NCBI RefSeq assembly: GCF_000369045.1
Contig: NZ_KB849790.1
Span: 565,422-629,421, forward strand
Direction of reading: 5' to 3'
Source of the DNA: Acinetobacter pittii ATCC 19004 = CIP 70.29
GTDB taxonomy: Bacteria; Pseudomonadota; Gammaproteobacteria; Pseudomonadales; Moraxellaceae
Length of the DNA: 64,000 bases
The notes beneath the pieces were generated by a model, which did no database searches, was not told the DNA's origin, and was given only the letters and a program-made list of their open reading frames with translations. Both the position numbers and the translations under genes were made by a program. Below, one piece after another: positions 41,004 through 50,819 of this stretch (the first letter of the stretch is position 1; every line of letters begins with the position of its first letter).

Positions 41004-43535
41004 ATGAAGGATTATCAAGTAAAAAGTAAATTGGCTTTGGCTATACGTGCAGTGCTATGGAGTACGCCATTGGTGGTCACGGCGCTTACCTCAACTTCTA
41101 TTTACGCTGCGCAAACTTATAGTATTTCAATTCGCCAGAGCACGCTTGATCAGGCCATTAAACAACTGGCTATTCAAACAGGCACAACCATTAGCTACGA
41201 TAATGCCAGTCTTTCAAAAACAAAAAGCAAAGCGCTTCAAGGCAATTACGCTGTTGAAGATGCTTTAAGTCTGTTATTACAAAACCATCCATTTGAAGCC
41301 GTTAAAGTAAACAACGGTGGTTACAGCATCCGAGTGAAGGCTCCACCCGCTCCAATTGAACCCAAAGTTTTTCAGTTAGAAGCAATTAAAACAAAAGCAA
41401 ATAACAATAATGAATTTGATACGGCAGGCAGTGAAACAGGTACGGCGCATTTAGCAACAATTCATGTTAATGCTGATCATGGTGAAAATTTAACAACCGA
41501 AGGTTCAGGTTTATATACGGCGAAGGCGACCACCGCTTCTAATGGCTTAGCTTTAAGTTTGCGAGAAACACCTCAGCTGGTCAGTGTAATCACCAACCAA
41601 CAAATGAAAGACCAGAACCTCACCCAATTAACCGATGTTGTCAGTCAAGCAGCAGGACTCTCTATTAAACAAGGCGGCAATATTGGTAGTGATAATTCAC
41701 CTATTTACGCTCGCGGCAAAGAAGTAGATAGTTATTTACTCGATGGCGTGAAGCTCATGAGTTCATATGCAAGTATTTTCCAAAGTCAGGACATGGCTTT
41801 ATTTGACCGAGTCGAAGTCGTGCGCGGTGCAAATGGCTTAATGACAGGTGCTGGCAGTGCAAGCGCAAGTATTAATCTGGTCCGAAAAAAACCATTACAA
41901 GACTTTAAGGCTTCGGTGAGTGCTGACATTGGTTCTTGGGATTCCTACCGCACTGATATTGATGTTTCTACACCCCTTAATGAGTCTGGAAGTATTCGTG
42001 GCCGTACCCTTTTTGCCTACCAAAAGTCAGACTCTTATATCGACCGCTACAATGAAGAACGTAAAGTTGCTTATGCAGTTGTAGAAGCTGATTTAACAGA
42101 CCAAACCAAAGCAAGTTTAGGTGCAAGTTACCAGCAAATTGATTTGACTGGTGTGGCTAGAGGTGGTTTACCAAGCTTTTATACAGATGGCACACTCATT
42201 AATTGGTCCCGTTCAGATTCAGCGGCAGCAAGTTGGACGGGTTCAGATCGCTCAACGACATCTTACTTTGCCGACATTGAGCACCAGTTTAATGACCGCT
42301 GGAAATTAAAAGGTGTAGTATCTAGAACCATCACCGATTCTGATGAAATTGTAGGTTATACCTACTCAAGTGAAGGAATCGATAAAGCTACTGGTAGTGG
42401 AGCGATGTTATACGCAACCCGTTGGGATTATCGTCCAACTCAAGAGTTGTTCAATTTAACCTTGAATGGTTCATTTGATTTGTTTAATCAAACTCATGAC
42501 GTGGTGTTAGGTACGACTTACACAAAAAGTAAAAATAAACGTCCTACCTATTCTGGCTGGAATAACGGAATGACATGGGACGGCACTCTAAACAATATTT
42601 TTGCTTGGGATGGCAATACACCTAACCGCCCCGAAACAAAAATAGATGGTTGGTACAGTGGAGATGATCGTAGCCAATCTATTTTTGGTGCTGTTCGTCT
42701 TAAAGCCACCGACAATCTTGCGGTTATTTTAGGTACACGGATTGAAGACTGGGAACGCGTAACGGGCAACCATTCAGATGCAGATAATACAACTACCTAC
42801 ACAACCCAAGAAGAAAGCGGCAAGGTAATTCCTTATGTGGGCATTACCTATGATTTCTTTGACAACTGGACTGCTTACGCAAGCTACACCAATATTTTTT
42901 CACCACAAGATAAGAAAGCCGTTACAGGCGAATACATAGACCCATTAATAGGTAATAGTACCGAGCTGGGTATTAAAGGTGAGTTTTTTGATAATCAGTT
43001 GAATATTGGAGCTGCTGTTTATCAAACTAAAGAAGACAATACAGCGATCGCATTAACTAATGTATTTGCCCCAGATGGTTCTCAAGCGTATCGAACAGAA
43101 TCTGGCACCAAAAGTCGCGGTTTTGAAATTGAAGCGACAGGTAAGTTGACTGATTTATGGCAAGTTTCCACAAGCTTTAGCCGTAACCTATCAAAAGATA
43201 GTCAAGACAACCGATTAAATACTGGCGTGCCAAATAATACAGCCAAACTGTTTACCACCTACACCCTACCTTATCTTGATGAAGCCCTCACTATTGGTGG
43301 CGGTGTTCGTTGGCAAAGCGAAATTTATGAAAAAAATGCGGTCTCTGCAACGGGTAGATTTACTCAAGAAAGTTACGCTTTGGTCGACTTAATGGCACGT
43401 TATAAGGTCAACAATAATCTTATGCTCAACTTTAATGTTAATAATTTATTTAATGAGAAATACCATTTAGCCACCACAAATAGCTATTACGGCGCTCCGA
43501 CCAATTTTCGAGTAGGTGTGAAATATGAGTGGTAA
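41004..43535 (+). CDS. TonB-dependent ferric-siderophore receptor with signalling domain
   Basis: An 843-residue outer-membrane receptor. A signal peptide is followed by an STN/signalling domain (SISIRQSTLDQAIKQLAIQTGTTISY to about residue 110), then a linker and the plug (SLRETPQLVSVITNQQMKDQ, DGVKLMSSYASIFQSQDMALFDRVEVVRGANGL), and a 22-strand barrel ending in NFRVGVKYEW. The plug resembles hydroxamate-type receptors (FpvA, FhuE). The gene is preceded by a 68-base gap that should hold the FecI-dependent promoter. The siderophore itself is unknown, and no biosynthesis genes are near. Confidence 0.93.
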   Translation: MKDYQVKSKLALAIRAVLWSTPLVVTALTSTSIYAAQTYSISIRQSTLDQAIKQLAIQTGTTISYDNASLSKTKSKALQGNYAVEDALSLLLQNHPFEAVKVNNGGYSIRVKAPPAPIEPKVFQLEAIKTKANNNNEFDTAGSETGTAHLATIHVNADHGENLTTEGSGLYTAKATTASNGLALSLRETPQLVSVITNQQMKDQNLTQLTDVVSQAAGLSIKQGGNIGSDNSPIYARGKEVDSYLLDGVKLMSSYASIFQSQDMALFDRVEVVRGANGLMTGAGSASASINLVRKKPLQDFKASVSADIGSWDSYRTDIDVSTPLNESGSIRGRTLFAYQKSDSYIDRYNEERKVAYAVVEADLTDQTKASLGASYQQIDLTGVARGGLPSFYTDGTLINWSRSDSAAASWTGSDRSTTSYFADIEHQFNDRWKLKGVVSRTITDSDEIVGYTYSSEGIDKATGSGAMLYATRWDYRPTQELFNLTLNGSFDLFNQTHDVVLGTTYTKSKNKRPTYSGWNNGMTWDGTLNNIFAWDGNTPNRPETKIDGWYSGDDRSQSIFGAVRLKATDNLAVILGTRIEDWERVTGNHSDADNTTTYTTQEESGKVIPYVGITYDFFDNWTAYASYTNIFSPQDKKAVTGEYIDPLIGNSTELGIKGEFFDNQLNIGAAVYQTKEDNTAIALTNVFAPDGSQAYRTESGTKSRGFEIEATGKLTDLWQVSTSFSRNLSKDSQDNRLNTGVPNNTAKLFTTYTLPYLDEALTIGGGVRWQSEIYEKNAVSATGRFTQESYALVDLMARYKVNNNLMLNFNVNNLFNEKYHLATTNSYYGAPTNFRVGVKYEW

Positions 43536-43688
43536 ATAAATTACTCGACTTTTAAAGACCTTACTTCAGAGGAAAATAATGTTCTTCTGAAGTAAGTCTA
43601 AGCTGGCTTAATAAATTGGAATGAAATATTTTTGGCTAAGCTCAGGCTATAATATTAGACATGCTCTATTATTTTATCTAATTCTCAT

Positions 43689-44387
43689 ATGAAGAACGCG
43701 TTTTCTGACAGCAACCAAATTAGAAAGGTGTCTAGTTTCTCTGAACTTGTAAATACACATTTTCAAGGAGAAACAAATGCGATTTGTTGGCACAGAAATT
43801 TGGTGGGCGACTTTAAAGAAATTGTGAATAAACTTCAGTTAAAAGAAAATATTACAGAAGTTTCCATTGAAGACCTGTTAGTCCTGCAACTTTCAGAAAA
43901 AGGCAATTTGGCGAGAGCAATTATTTTAGAAGATATGCAGCAGTTAACTGAATTTGGCGCATCACCTGTACTTAATTTGCTTAAAAATTATGAACGCGAT
44001 GAAGAGCTAGATTTCATTTCAACAGATGTATATTCATTTCACGTTGACCGCTCCCCCATTGAAACCGATACCTTTTTATGTACCTATCACGGCGCTGCTA
44101 GCGATATTGTGCCCAACGATCAGGTTGAACAAAAAGTTTTAATTCCAGAAATTAGAGAAAAGCTCAAAGAATTACATGACGGCTCTGATGCTGAATTTGA
44201 AGCTTTTTTGGCAGAGTATTTTTTTGATTTGCATTATCAGCCTAAACCGAATGCCCAACCTGTAAATTTAGGCACGGGACATATTTGGCGTTTAGCAGTA
44301 GATCATCCAACTCAAAAGGTTTTACCTTGTGTTCACCGAGCACCTGTTGAAAAAGATGGCGAGTATCGATTGCTGTTGATTTGTTAA
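43689..44387 (+). CDS. DUF1826 family protein
   Basis: A 232-residue cytosolic protein with a central block TDVYSFHVDRSPIETDTFLCTYHGAASDIV and a C-terminal HIWRLAVDHPTQKVLPCVHRAPVEKDGEYRLLLIC, the conserved parts of DUF1826. The family has no assigned reaction, and in other bacteria it is often found near zinc-uptake genes under Zur. Histidine and cysteine residues could bind a metal. It stands alone here, with no obvious Zur site. Confidence 0.65.
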   Translation: MKNAFSDSNQIRKVSSFSELVNTHFQGETNAICWHRNLVGDFKEIVNKLQLKENITEVSIEDLLVLQLSEKGNLARAIILEDMQQLTEFGASPVLNLLKNYERDEELDFISTDVYSFHVDRSPIETDTFLCTYHGAASDIVPNDQVEQKVLIPEIREKLKELHDGSDAEFEAFLAEYFFDLHYQPKPNAQPVNLGTGHIWRLAVDHPTQKVLPCVHRAPVEKDGEYRLLLIC

Positions 44388-44538
44388 ATATATTGCCACT
44401 CCATGACGGGAATGGCTTGAAATCATTTTTATCCAAGAAAAACTGGCTTAACTAATCTCTTAAGATATTCCGAAAACGGATCAAATAAATTCGGATATCT
44501 ACCAAAACAAAAATAATGAAAAATATGATTTAAAGTAG

Positions 44539-44569
44539 TTGACCCTCACGTAACGTAAGCCCCTAGCAT
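44539..44569 (+). promoter_or_regulatory. MerR-type promoter with 19-base spacer and central dyad
   Basis: TTGACC (44539-44544), a 19-base spacer, and TAGCAT (44564-44569). The spacer holds the dyad CTCACGT-A-ACGTAAG. The over-long spacer with a central palindrome is the hallmark of MerR-activated promoters, and it drives the MerR gene that follows. Confidence 0.8.
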
Positions 44570-44601
44570 AAAACACGCCTAAGGAAGAAGGAGCTAAAAA
44601 G

Positions 44602-45630
44602 ATGCTGTTAAAAGTTGGTGAACTGGCTAAGCAAACAGGACTTACTGTCCGTGCTCTTCATCACTATGACGATATCGGTTTACTTCAGCCTTCGGTCCGT
44701 TCCGATGCTGGTTATCGACTATACACCCGTAAAGACATTACTCGTTTGCATCAGATTCAAGCATTACGAGGACTGGGAATGTCGTTAGCCGAAATCCATA
44801 CGGTTCTTGAAGACCCCAATCTTGCACTTTTACCGATTATTGATCAGCAGATTCAAGCAATTGATCAAAGGCTGACAGAGCAAAAGAAATTGCGAAATCA
44901 GCTCAGCAAACTTAAATCTCAGATCATAAGTGGTGAAGAGCTTGGTTTGGAGGATTGGCTAAAAACACTGGAGCTTATAGCGATGTTTGAAAAATACTTT
45001 ACAAAAGAAGAGCTTGAAAAACTGACTTTCTTACAAGCAGGCACTAAAAGCCACCAAGAATGGCAAGAGTTAACTCAAGCAGCAAATGCACTATTTAATG
45101 CTGGCGAACCATCTAATAGCGAAGCCGCTCAAGACTTGGCTCGTAAGTGGATGAAAACTCTTGAGCACAATACGCGAGCTAACCCAAAATGGTTAGTTAA
45201 ACTAAATGCTATAAACTCAGCCGAGCCTGAATTTCAGGAAAAATTAGGCGTAACGCCAGAAGTTGTTGAGTTTTTACTTAAAGCTTTTTCTGAGAGTAAG
45301 CTGTGTATTTTTGCCCGTTATTTATCTGATGATGAGTTTACTTTTTTAAAAGAAAATTACATTCGTGAGATGAAAAAATGGCCTCAATTATTGGTTGATA
45401 TTGAAAAATTGATTGATGCCGAGGTCACACCAGATAGTGATGGAGCAAAGCGTTTGGCACAACAATGGCTCTCTATGCTACAAGGCTATGCTGGCAAAAA
45501 CCCAAGTACTCAAGAAAAAATCCGTACAGCAATGCAAAATGAACCAAGCCTTGCTGACGGTACTTGGCTCAAACCAGTGACCCTACAATTTCTGGAAAAA
45601 GCAGTAGCAGCACTAATGCGTGGTGCTTAG
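44602..45630 (+). CDS. MerR-family regulator with duplicated helical C-terminal domain
   Basis: A 342-residue regulator. The N-terminal MerR winged helix reads LLKVGELAKQTGLTVRALHHYDDIGLLQPSVRSDAGYRLYTRKD, followed by the dimerisation coiled coil (residues 75-115). The long C-terminal part contains two related helical units, one around residues 145-240 and one around 250-340 (EWQELTQAANALFNAGEPSNSEAAQDLARKWM against QLLVDIEKLIDAEVTPDSDGAKRLAQQW), similar to TipAS-type drug-binding domains. It probably binds a toxic compound and activates its own promoter. Confidence 0.88.
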   Translation: MLLKVGELAKQTGLTVRALHHYDDIGLLQPSVRSDAGYRLYTRKDITRLHQIQALRGLGMSLAEIHTVLEDPNLALLPIIDQQIQAIDQRLTEQKKLRNQLSKLKSQIISGEELGLEDWLKTLELIAMFEKYFTKEELEKLTFLQAGTKSHQEWQELTQAANALFNAGEPSNSEAAQDLARKWMKTLEHNTRANPKWLVKLNAINSAEPEFQEKLGVTPEVVEFLLKAFSESKLCIFARYLSDDEFTFLKENYIREMKKWPQLLVDIEKLIDAEVTPDSDGAKRLAQQWLSMLQGYAGKNPSTQEKIRTAMQNEPSLADGTWLKPVTLQFLEKAVAALMRGA

Positions 45631-45647
45631 TTCTATCAAAGCAGCTG

Positions 45648-45675
45648 GCTACACCATAATCTGGTGTAGCTTTTT
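45648..45675 (+). terminator. Terminator after the MerR gene
   Basis: Perfect stem GCTACACCA (45648-45656) with TGGTGTAGC (45662-45670), followed by TTTTT. Confidence 0.93.
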
Positions 45676-45752
45676 AAAATACTCTACTCACTCCTAAAAA
45701 CAGGTTTTTATAAACTAGTTTTTGATATTTATAATTATTTTGGTTTCCACAA

Positions 45753-46223
45753 TTAATATATAACATTCACACGAACCCAATCTTCATACTTAGTCGCCTG
45801 AATATTGGTGCTTGATGTGATTGCCCCGTGAATAGGAATATTTTCTTTCATCCCTGTCGCAATTCGTGAACGAACTTTATCTGCCGCCCCTCCCCAAATT
45901 TGAGTATGGCCTGCATCTTGATAAAGTACATATGCAACAGATGCTGGGCTGGCAGTAGATTTAAGTTCAAAGTTATTGTCTGAGGTTACAGCCAATTGAT
46001 AGGGTGTATTTTTGCTGCATTGCACAGTTACATCCGTTCTTGCAGTAGGAACTGGCTGAGCACGTTCAACCGAACCAAAATCTAGGTTTCCTTGTGTGGA
46101 AACTTCACAAGTTTCTAGAATGGTTAAACTGACCCTTAACGATGTAGATGCATTTCCAGCATCTGCACTATTTATTGTCAACATTCCCATCAGAGAAAAT
46201 AAGGCATGTCTAATGACTTTCAT
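45753..46223 (-). CDS. Spore coat U (SCPU) domain pilin-like protein
   Basis: A 156-residue exported protein. The signal peptide ends at NSADA, and the mature part has the SCPU pattern: LRVSLTILETCEVSTQGNLDFGS, VTVQCSKNTPYQLAVTSD and the C-terminal WVRVNVIY strand. Such proteins form chaperone-usher (Csu-type) pilus subunits by donor-strand exchange. Unlike the csu operon, no chaperone or usher gene is adjacent, so this may be an orphan subunit or a monomeric surface protein. Confidence 0.85.
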   Translation of the reverse strand: MKVIRHALFSLMGMLTINSADAGNASTSLRVSLTILETCEVSTQGNLDFGSVERAQPVPTARTDVTVQCSKNTPYQLAVTSDNNFELKSTASPASVAYVLYQDAGHTQIWGGAADKVRSRIATGMKENIPIHGAITSSTNIQATKYEDWVRVNVIY

Positions 46224-46761
46224 GTCTTCTCCTTAACTTTTTGTTCTAATGTCTAATCATCTTTATATTGTGTTTTTTCTGTTCCTATTAAAGAAACAGC
46301 TTTCAGGATTGTTTAGTTATAAGACTTAATATTGCACAGTGTCAATCTATACTAATCACATGATTTGCGTATTATTTTTATAATTTGTGATGAGTTACAC
46401 GCAATCTAACTAATTTAAAAAGTAGTGGGTGTTTTTTATTCCTATTAATTATTTATACCAATCTATCTGATGATGAGTTGAAATTTTTTGGTATCTTAAC
46501 TCAATAGCTAATTAACAAATAAAATCATTTGTACAGCTCTAATAGTCTTCATTGAATGCAACGTATCGTACTGCTCAGGACTTTAATTACTTAAATAATA
46601 TTTATTAGTTTTATGTCAAAAATATCATACACAACATTTATTTACGTTATTTAAACATTTCACTTTAACGTTAAGAGAATTTAAAAATTATTCTTAAAAT
46701 CCAAAAAATAAATATTCAAAAATATTTCTTCCTCCCTTAATTTAAAAAATTTCATTAATAA
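46224..46761. other. Gene-free, strongly AT-rich region
   Basis: No coding frame, strong promoter or terminator is convincing here. The left end must hold the promoter of the SCPU gene on the minus strand. Confidence 0.6.
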
Positions 46762-47337
46762 CTATTCTAAAAATTCATCATTATTTTCTTTCATCATTGT
46801 GAGAATAAAAACATACGCAAACAATAGTATAGACAAAGCAAAAATACCAATCCATGACAATTTGTTTAACTTTAAAATATCAGGTGCTGAATTCAAACTA
46901 CTCGTAAACTCTAAAATAGCAGCAAACAATCCTAACATACTAGAAAACATTAAAAACACAAAATCAATTAAAGAATGTGTAAGCCGATTTAATATATATT
47001 GTAGATTTAATTTTGAACTTGTTATTACATAATTTAGAGATGAAATAATTCCAATAACAATAAATATCCCAAGAAAAGTATTTATTATACTATCTATACC
47101 AAAATAATCCGTTAATAAAATTATATTTTTCTCTAACTCTTTCTTGTTTGTAAACTTATTTGTAGCTAAGTAAAAAGAAAAATACGATGCGAATGATATT
47201 AATATATATACAATACTCTCCGTAAAGAAAAAATGTTTTTTACTTTTCTTACTTTTAAGTATATATAATTTTTTATTAACAACGATATAATCATCTAAAG
47301 GTTTTTTTTCTTTTTTTTCATTTTCTAACGACATCAT
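46762..47337 (-). CDS. AT-rich membrane protein of unknown function
   Basis: A protein of about 190 residues with four or five hydrophobic helices (SIVYILISFASYFSFYLA, FLGIFIVIGIISSLNYVI, LIDFVFLMFSSMLGLFAAIL, WIGIFALSILLFAYVFILTMM) and a basic, lysine-rich cytoplasmic N-terminus (KKSKKHFF). It ends in the acidic tail ENNDEFLE. The region is far more AT-rich than its neighbours, which suggests transfer. The frame extends to 47358, but ATG 47337 or 47334 follow GTGGA. I recognise no family. Confidence 0.6.
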   Translation of the reverse strand: MMSLENEKKEKKPLDDYIVVNKKLYILKSKKSKKHFFFTESIVYILISFASYFSFYLATNKFTNKKELEKNIILLTDYFGIDSIINTFLGIFIVIGIISSLNYVITSSKLNLQYILNRLTHSLIDFVFLMFSSMLGLFAAILEFTSSLNSAPDILKLNKLSWIGIFALSILLFAYVFILTMMKENNDEFLE

Positions 47338-48036
47338 TTTTCCACTTAAACTTACCAAAAAATTTGGTTTAACAACAAAGACTATTACAAAAAAATTACA
47401 ATTACATTGTATAAATTATTTTTTAATAATACAAGTTTATTATAATATTTTTAATTAGCACTTACACATCTAAAAATTAAGATGAATATTATTCTCCATG
47501 AAAGATTAAGCACACCAAATTATGAAGATTTTCTTTAAAATATTTTAATAATACAATAATAAAATTTAAGATACAAATTACTAATTCATTTTAACAACCT
47601 ATTATAAAAATTATATTTTTCAAACAATTAAGCAAAAAAATACTATAGAATTAAAATAATCTAAATAATAATTCTAGTCTATTTTAGCAATAAAGTAACT
47701 ATTTACTGTATCATAAATTAAACTGTCTTTAAAAATATCTTCATAATTTTTTATTCATATACAGAGATTTAATTTTTCTGTTATGAAGTTGTTTAACTCA
47801 CAGTACTACACATAAATACCACTCCCTCTCCAACAGCATCTCTAAAAACCGAATAATTCTGTCCATTCTCGCAATTGCATAAAAAAACCGATCAAAATAA
47901 TATTCAAACAAATAGATTATAACTTTACATATTGTTTAGCTTATAGATTCAATACTAAGAAAATTGTGAAGTTAAATTTAAAATGAATAATTCTGGCCTT
48001 TAAAACCATTTATTTTTAATTCGAGAAAACATTGAT
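47338..48036. other. About 700 bases of very AT-rich sequence without a recognisable gene
   Basis: Neither strand holds a frame with a plausible start and protein-like content, and no structured RNA was recognised. The right end carries the promoter region of the DUF2147 gene. Together with the preceding AT-rich gene and gap it forms an island of about 1.8 kb of low GC. Confidence 0.6.
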
Positions 48037-48474
48037 ATGAAAAAATATTTACTCTTACTTTTACTTAGCTTTTATTCGGTTCATTCATTTGCTTCGGACA
48101 AACTGCATGGCAGTGTTTGGAAAACCATTGATGATGCAACCAATCAACCTCGAGCGCTGGTAAGATTTAACCAAGATAAAAATGGCAACCTCTCTGCAAA
48201 CATCGAAAAAATACTTGTTCCAAGTGAGGCTAACAAATGTACGATGTGTGAAGGTACTTATAAAAATAAATCTTTGATTGGTTTAACCATCGTCAAAAAT
48301 TTAAAAAGTGTCGGTCAAAATAAATATGACAAGGGATCTATCCTCGACCCACAGTCTGATAAAACCTATCGCTTTAGCTTAACAGTATCACCAGATGGTG
48401 AAAAACTTACCGCGCGTGGATATATTGGTATCTCTGCAATTGGCCGAAATCAAACGTGGTATCGAGTTAAATAG
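48037..48474 (+). CDS. Exported DUF2147 protein
   Basis: A 145-residue periplasmic protein. The signal peptide ends at SFAS, and the mature part shows GSVWKTIDDATNQPRALVRF, a CTMC motif, a DPQSDKTYRF block and the terminal ARGYIGISAIGRNQTWYRV signature of DUF2147. Its fold resembles a lipocalin-like barrel that may bind small molecules. Its function is not known. It converges on the MFS gene, and a long dyad (48513-48570) overlaps that gene's end. Confidence 0.85.
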   Translation: MKKYLLLLLLSFYSVHSFASDKLHGSVWKTIDDATNQPRALVRFNQDKNGNLSANIEKILVPSEANKCTMCEGTYKNKSLIGLTIVKNLKSVGQNKYDKGSILDPQSDKTYRFSLTVSPDGEKLTARGYIGISAIGRNQTWYRVK

Positions 48475-48559
48475 CTCATGAAGTAGCAGTAATCAACTTC
48501 TTATATCTACTTACCGATCATAATTACAGTCAATATGTGCATGATGGATGTAATAGTTT

Positions 48560-49864
48560 TTATGATCGGTACTTAGCTTGAATCATCAGCATAATAATGA
48601 CGAGTAGCGAAGGTATTGCAGCAATCACAAATAAATGGGTAATGACCAGAAATTGAGAAAGATACCCACCAAATAACGGCCCAATGACCGAACCCAAACG
48701 GGCAATTCCGATACTCCAGCCCACTCCTGTAGTACGAAGTGAAACTGGGTAATAACTGGCAGACAGTGCATTAATGGCAGGTTGCCCACCAACAATGGCA
48801 AAGCCAGCAATAAAAATGATAATAAATAATAAAACAATATGGCTAACAACATAGCCAATTAAAGCAACACTAATCACTGCAACCAAAAAAACAGGAATTA
48901 ATACTTTATAAAATCCTGTCTTATCGATTTTAAGGCCCATCACAACACTACCAACCGTACCGCCTAATTGTAGAGTGGAACCGATCAACAATGCCTGATT
49001 TAATGAAAGTCCTGACTCTTTGGCCAAAGTCGGAAGCCAGTTTGCCAGAAAATATAGACTGATCATATTTAAAATACTAATGATCCAGATGGAATAGGTA
49101 AAAAACGCGCGCTGATTTTTAAACAACTCAAGCGGCGACTTTTTAATCTCAACTTCAGTGTTATTGATGATTTTTATTTCTGAATTAAATGTTAATGTGG
49201 GATAAAACTTCTTTAACCAAAATAAAATCTTAGAAGTATTTTTATTATCTTCACTCAAAAAATATAAAGATTCTGGCAGCTTAAAGTATGTGATAAAGAA
49301 AATAATTAAAGGAACAATACCGCCAAAATAGAAAATTGCCTGCCAGCCTCCCCAAGGAACTAATAAGGCGGATATACCGCCCCCTAACATTGCCCCTACC
49401 GTATAGCCACAAGAAATGACCATCATGGTGAAAATACGAGATTTGAATGGAACAATTTCGGAGCTATAAGCCATAACATTTGGCATGATTCCTCCTAAAA
49501 AAATTCCTGTAACAAAGCGGATTGCAGTCAATTGCTCAATATTGCCTACATGTGGTGTCACTAGCATCAATACCGAGAACATAAAAGTCGAGATCAGTAA
49601 GATGGGACGGCGGCCAAAACGATCAGAGAGTGAACTTAATAAAAATGATCCGACAAATAAACCAAACAAGCTGGCGCTAAACACAATTCCTAGCATGGAT
49701 TTTTGAACGCCCCATTCTTCTATAATCATTGGAGCTGCGTAAGCCATGGACTGAATGTCATAGCCATCCATAATCATCAGTAATAAACAGGTGATCAGAA
49801 TAAATTTTTGATAGCGTCCAACTTTCTGCTGATTGATCAAATCACTTAATGCAACTTCTTTCAT
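48560..49864 (-). CDS. MFS transporter, aromatic acid:H+ symporter type
   Basis: A 434-residue inner-membrane transporter with twelve helices. LLMIMDGYDIQSMAYAAPMI in helix 1 is the DGxD motif of the aromatic acid:H+ symporter (AAHS) family, and LSDRFGRRPILL after helix 2 is the MFS loop motif. It resembles PcaK, BenK and MhpT, so it probably imports benzoate, 4-hydroxybenzoate or a related acid. No catabolic genes are adjacent. A dyad upstream (49917-49942) may be its operator. Confidence 0.88.
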   Translation of the reverse strand: MKEVALSDLINQQKVGRYQKFILITCLLLMIMDGYDIQSMAYAAPMIIEEWGVQKSMLGIVFSASLFGLFVGSFLLSSLSDRFGRRPILLISTFMFSVLMLVTPHVGNIEQLTAIRFVTGIFLGGIMPNVMAYSSEIVPFKSRIFTMMVISCGYTVGAMLGGGISALLVPWGGWQAIFYFGGIVPLIIFFITYFKLPESLYFLSEDNKNTSKILFWLKKFYPTLTFNSEIKIINNTEVEIKKSPLELFKNQRAFFTYSIWIISILNMISLYFLANWLPTLAKESGLSLNQALLIGSTLQLGGTVGSVVMGLKIDKTGFYKVLIPVFLVAVISVALIGYVVSHIVLLFIIIFIAGFAIVGGQPAINALSASYYPVSLRTTGVGWSIGIARLGSVIGPLFGGYLSQFLVITHLFVIAAIPSLLVIIMLMIQAKYRS

Positions 49865-50210
49865 GGTATTCCCTTCTCCATGACATGCTTTAAATTAATT
49901 CATTTTAATTATGCAATACGTAATCAATTTACGATTAACGTAAAATAAAATAGCAATAATATGCCAATAAAGTCAAAATATTATTTTTTTACAATATAAA
50001 CAAAAAGTTAGATCGGATGATTTGATTATGTCGAAGTAATGAGCTCATCTTATTGCACAGGAGCTATGGTCTGCTCATCTAACAAAAAACAAGCAAACCA
50101 AACATTCTATTAATTAAATTATTTTTGGATTCAAACAGATGATAAAAAACAATCGAAAAACTTTTCCCTCTCATCCGTCTGATCTGAGCTTAAGAGCTAA
50201 ATCACTCCCC
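49865..50210. other. Gene-free region upstream of the MFS gene
   Basis: It contains the near-palindrome TACGTAATC...GATTAACGTA (49917-49942), a candidate operator for the MFS gene. The remainder is AT-rich with no recognisable feature. Confidence 0.55.
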
Positions 50211-50807
50211 TCAATCAGTATTCTTCTTTTCAGCAGAAGATCCATTACTTGATGGTTCAGAAGAGCCCAAAGCCATACTTGAGAACACGCCATCGCGATA
50301 AATCCATGCATGTAATAACGCAGCAGACAGATGACCAATAACCACAGCAAATAGTAGCCAAGCCAAAATTCCATGTAGAGTACGGAACCAAGCGTAAAGT
50401 GTAGAGTTAGTGGGTGCTATAGGTGGAAGATCCCAACCCGGAAATAAAGTTACAGGCCAATTACCTGCTGATAGCGTAGCCCATCCGAGCAATGGCAAAC
50501 TAAACATCAAAAGATAAAGTAGCCAATGTGATGCGTGGGCAATAAACGCCTGCCAGCGTGGTACAGTCGGCGGCAAAGGTGGAATTGGAAAATAGAGTCG
50601 ATTTATTAATCTAATGATGACCAATAATAAGATTGCGATTCCTAAAGGACGGTGAATATCGATTAACCACGGACGCCAAGTGATTGAGGTTGTCATTCCC
50701 ACACCAATAAATAGCATGGCCAAAATCGCTAGCGCCATAAGCCAATGTAGAATTCGAGCAGTCAAATTAAAATGACGTGGAGCATTATTGTTAGATTTGT
50801 TTTGCAT
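50211..50807 (-). CDS. Cytochrome b561 family protein
   Basis: A 198-residue membrane haem protein. Four helices hold the conserved haem-ligand histidines: RILHWLMALAILAM, WLIDIHRPLGIAILLLVI, AFIAHASHWLLYLLMF and FRTLHGILAWLLFAVVIGHLSAALLH. It passes electrons between the quinone pool and a periplasmic partner. It is encoded twelve bases after the catalase-like gene, with which it forms a typical two-gene unit. Confidence 0.92.
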   Translation of the reverse strand: MQNKSNNNAPRHFNLTARILHWLMALAILAMLFIGVGMTTSITWRPWLIDIHRPLGIAILLLVIIRLINRLYFPIPPLPPTVPRWQAFIAHASHWLLYLLMFSLPLLGWATLSAGNWPVTLFPGWDLPPIAPTNSTLYAWFRTLHGILAWLLFAVVIGHLSAALLHAWIYRDGVFSSMALGSSEPSSNGSSAEKKNTD

Positions 50808-50819
50808 GGCTGATCTCTC

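Noticed and set aside
48513..48570. Long dyad ACCGATCATA...TATGATCGGT as an operator
   Set aside because: It overlaps the stop codon of the MFS gene between two convergent genes, so a transcript-end structure is more likely than a binding site.
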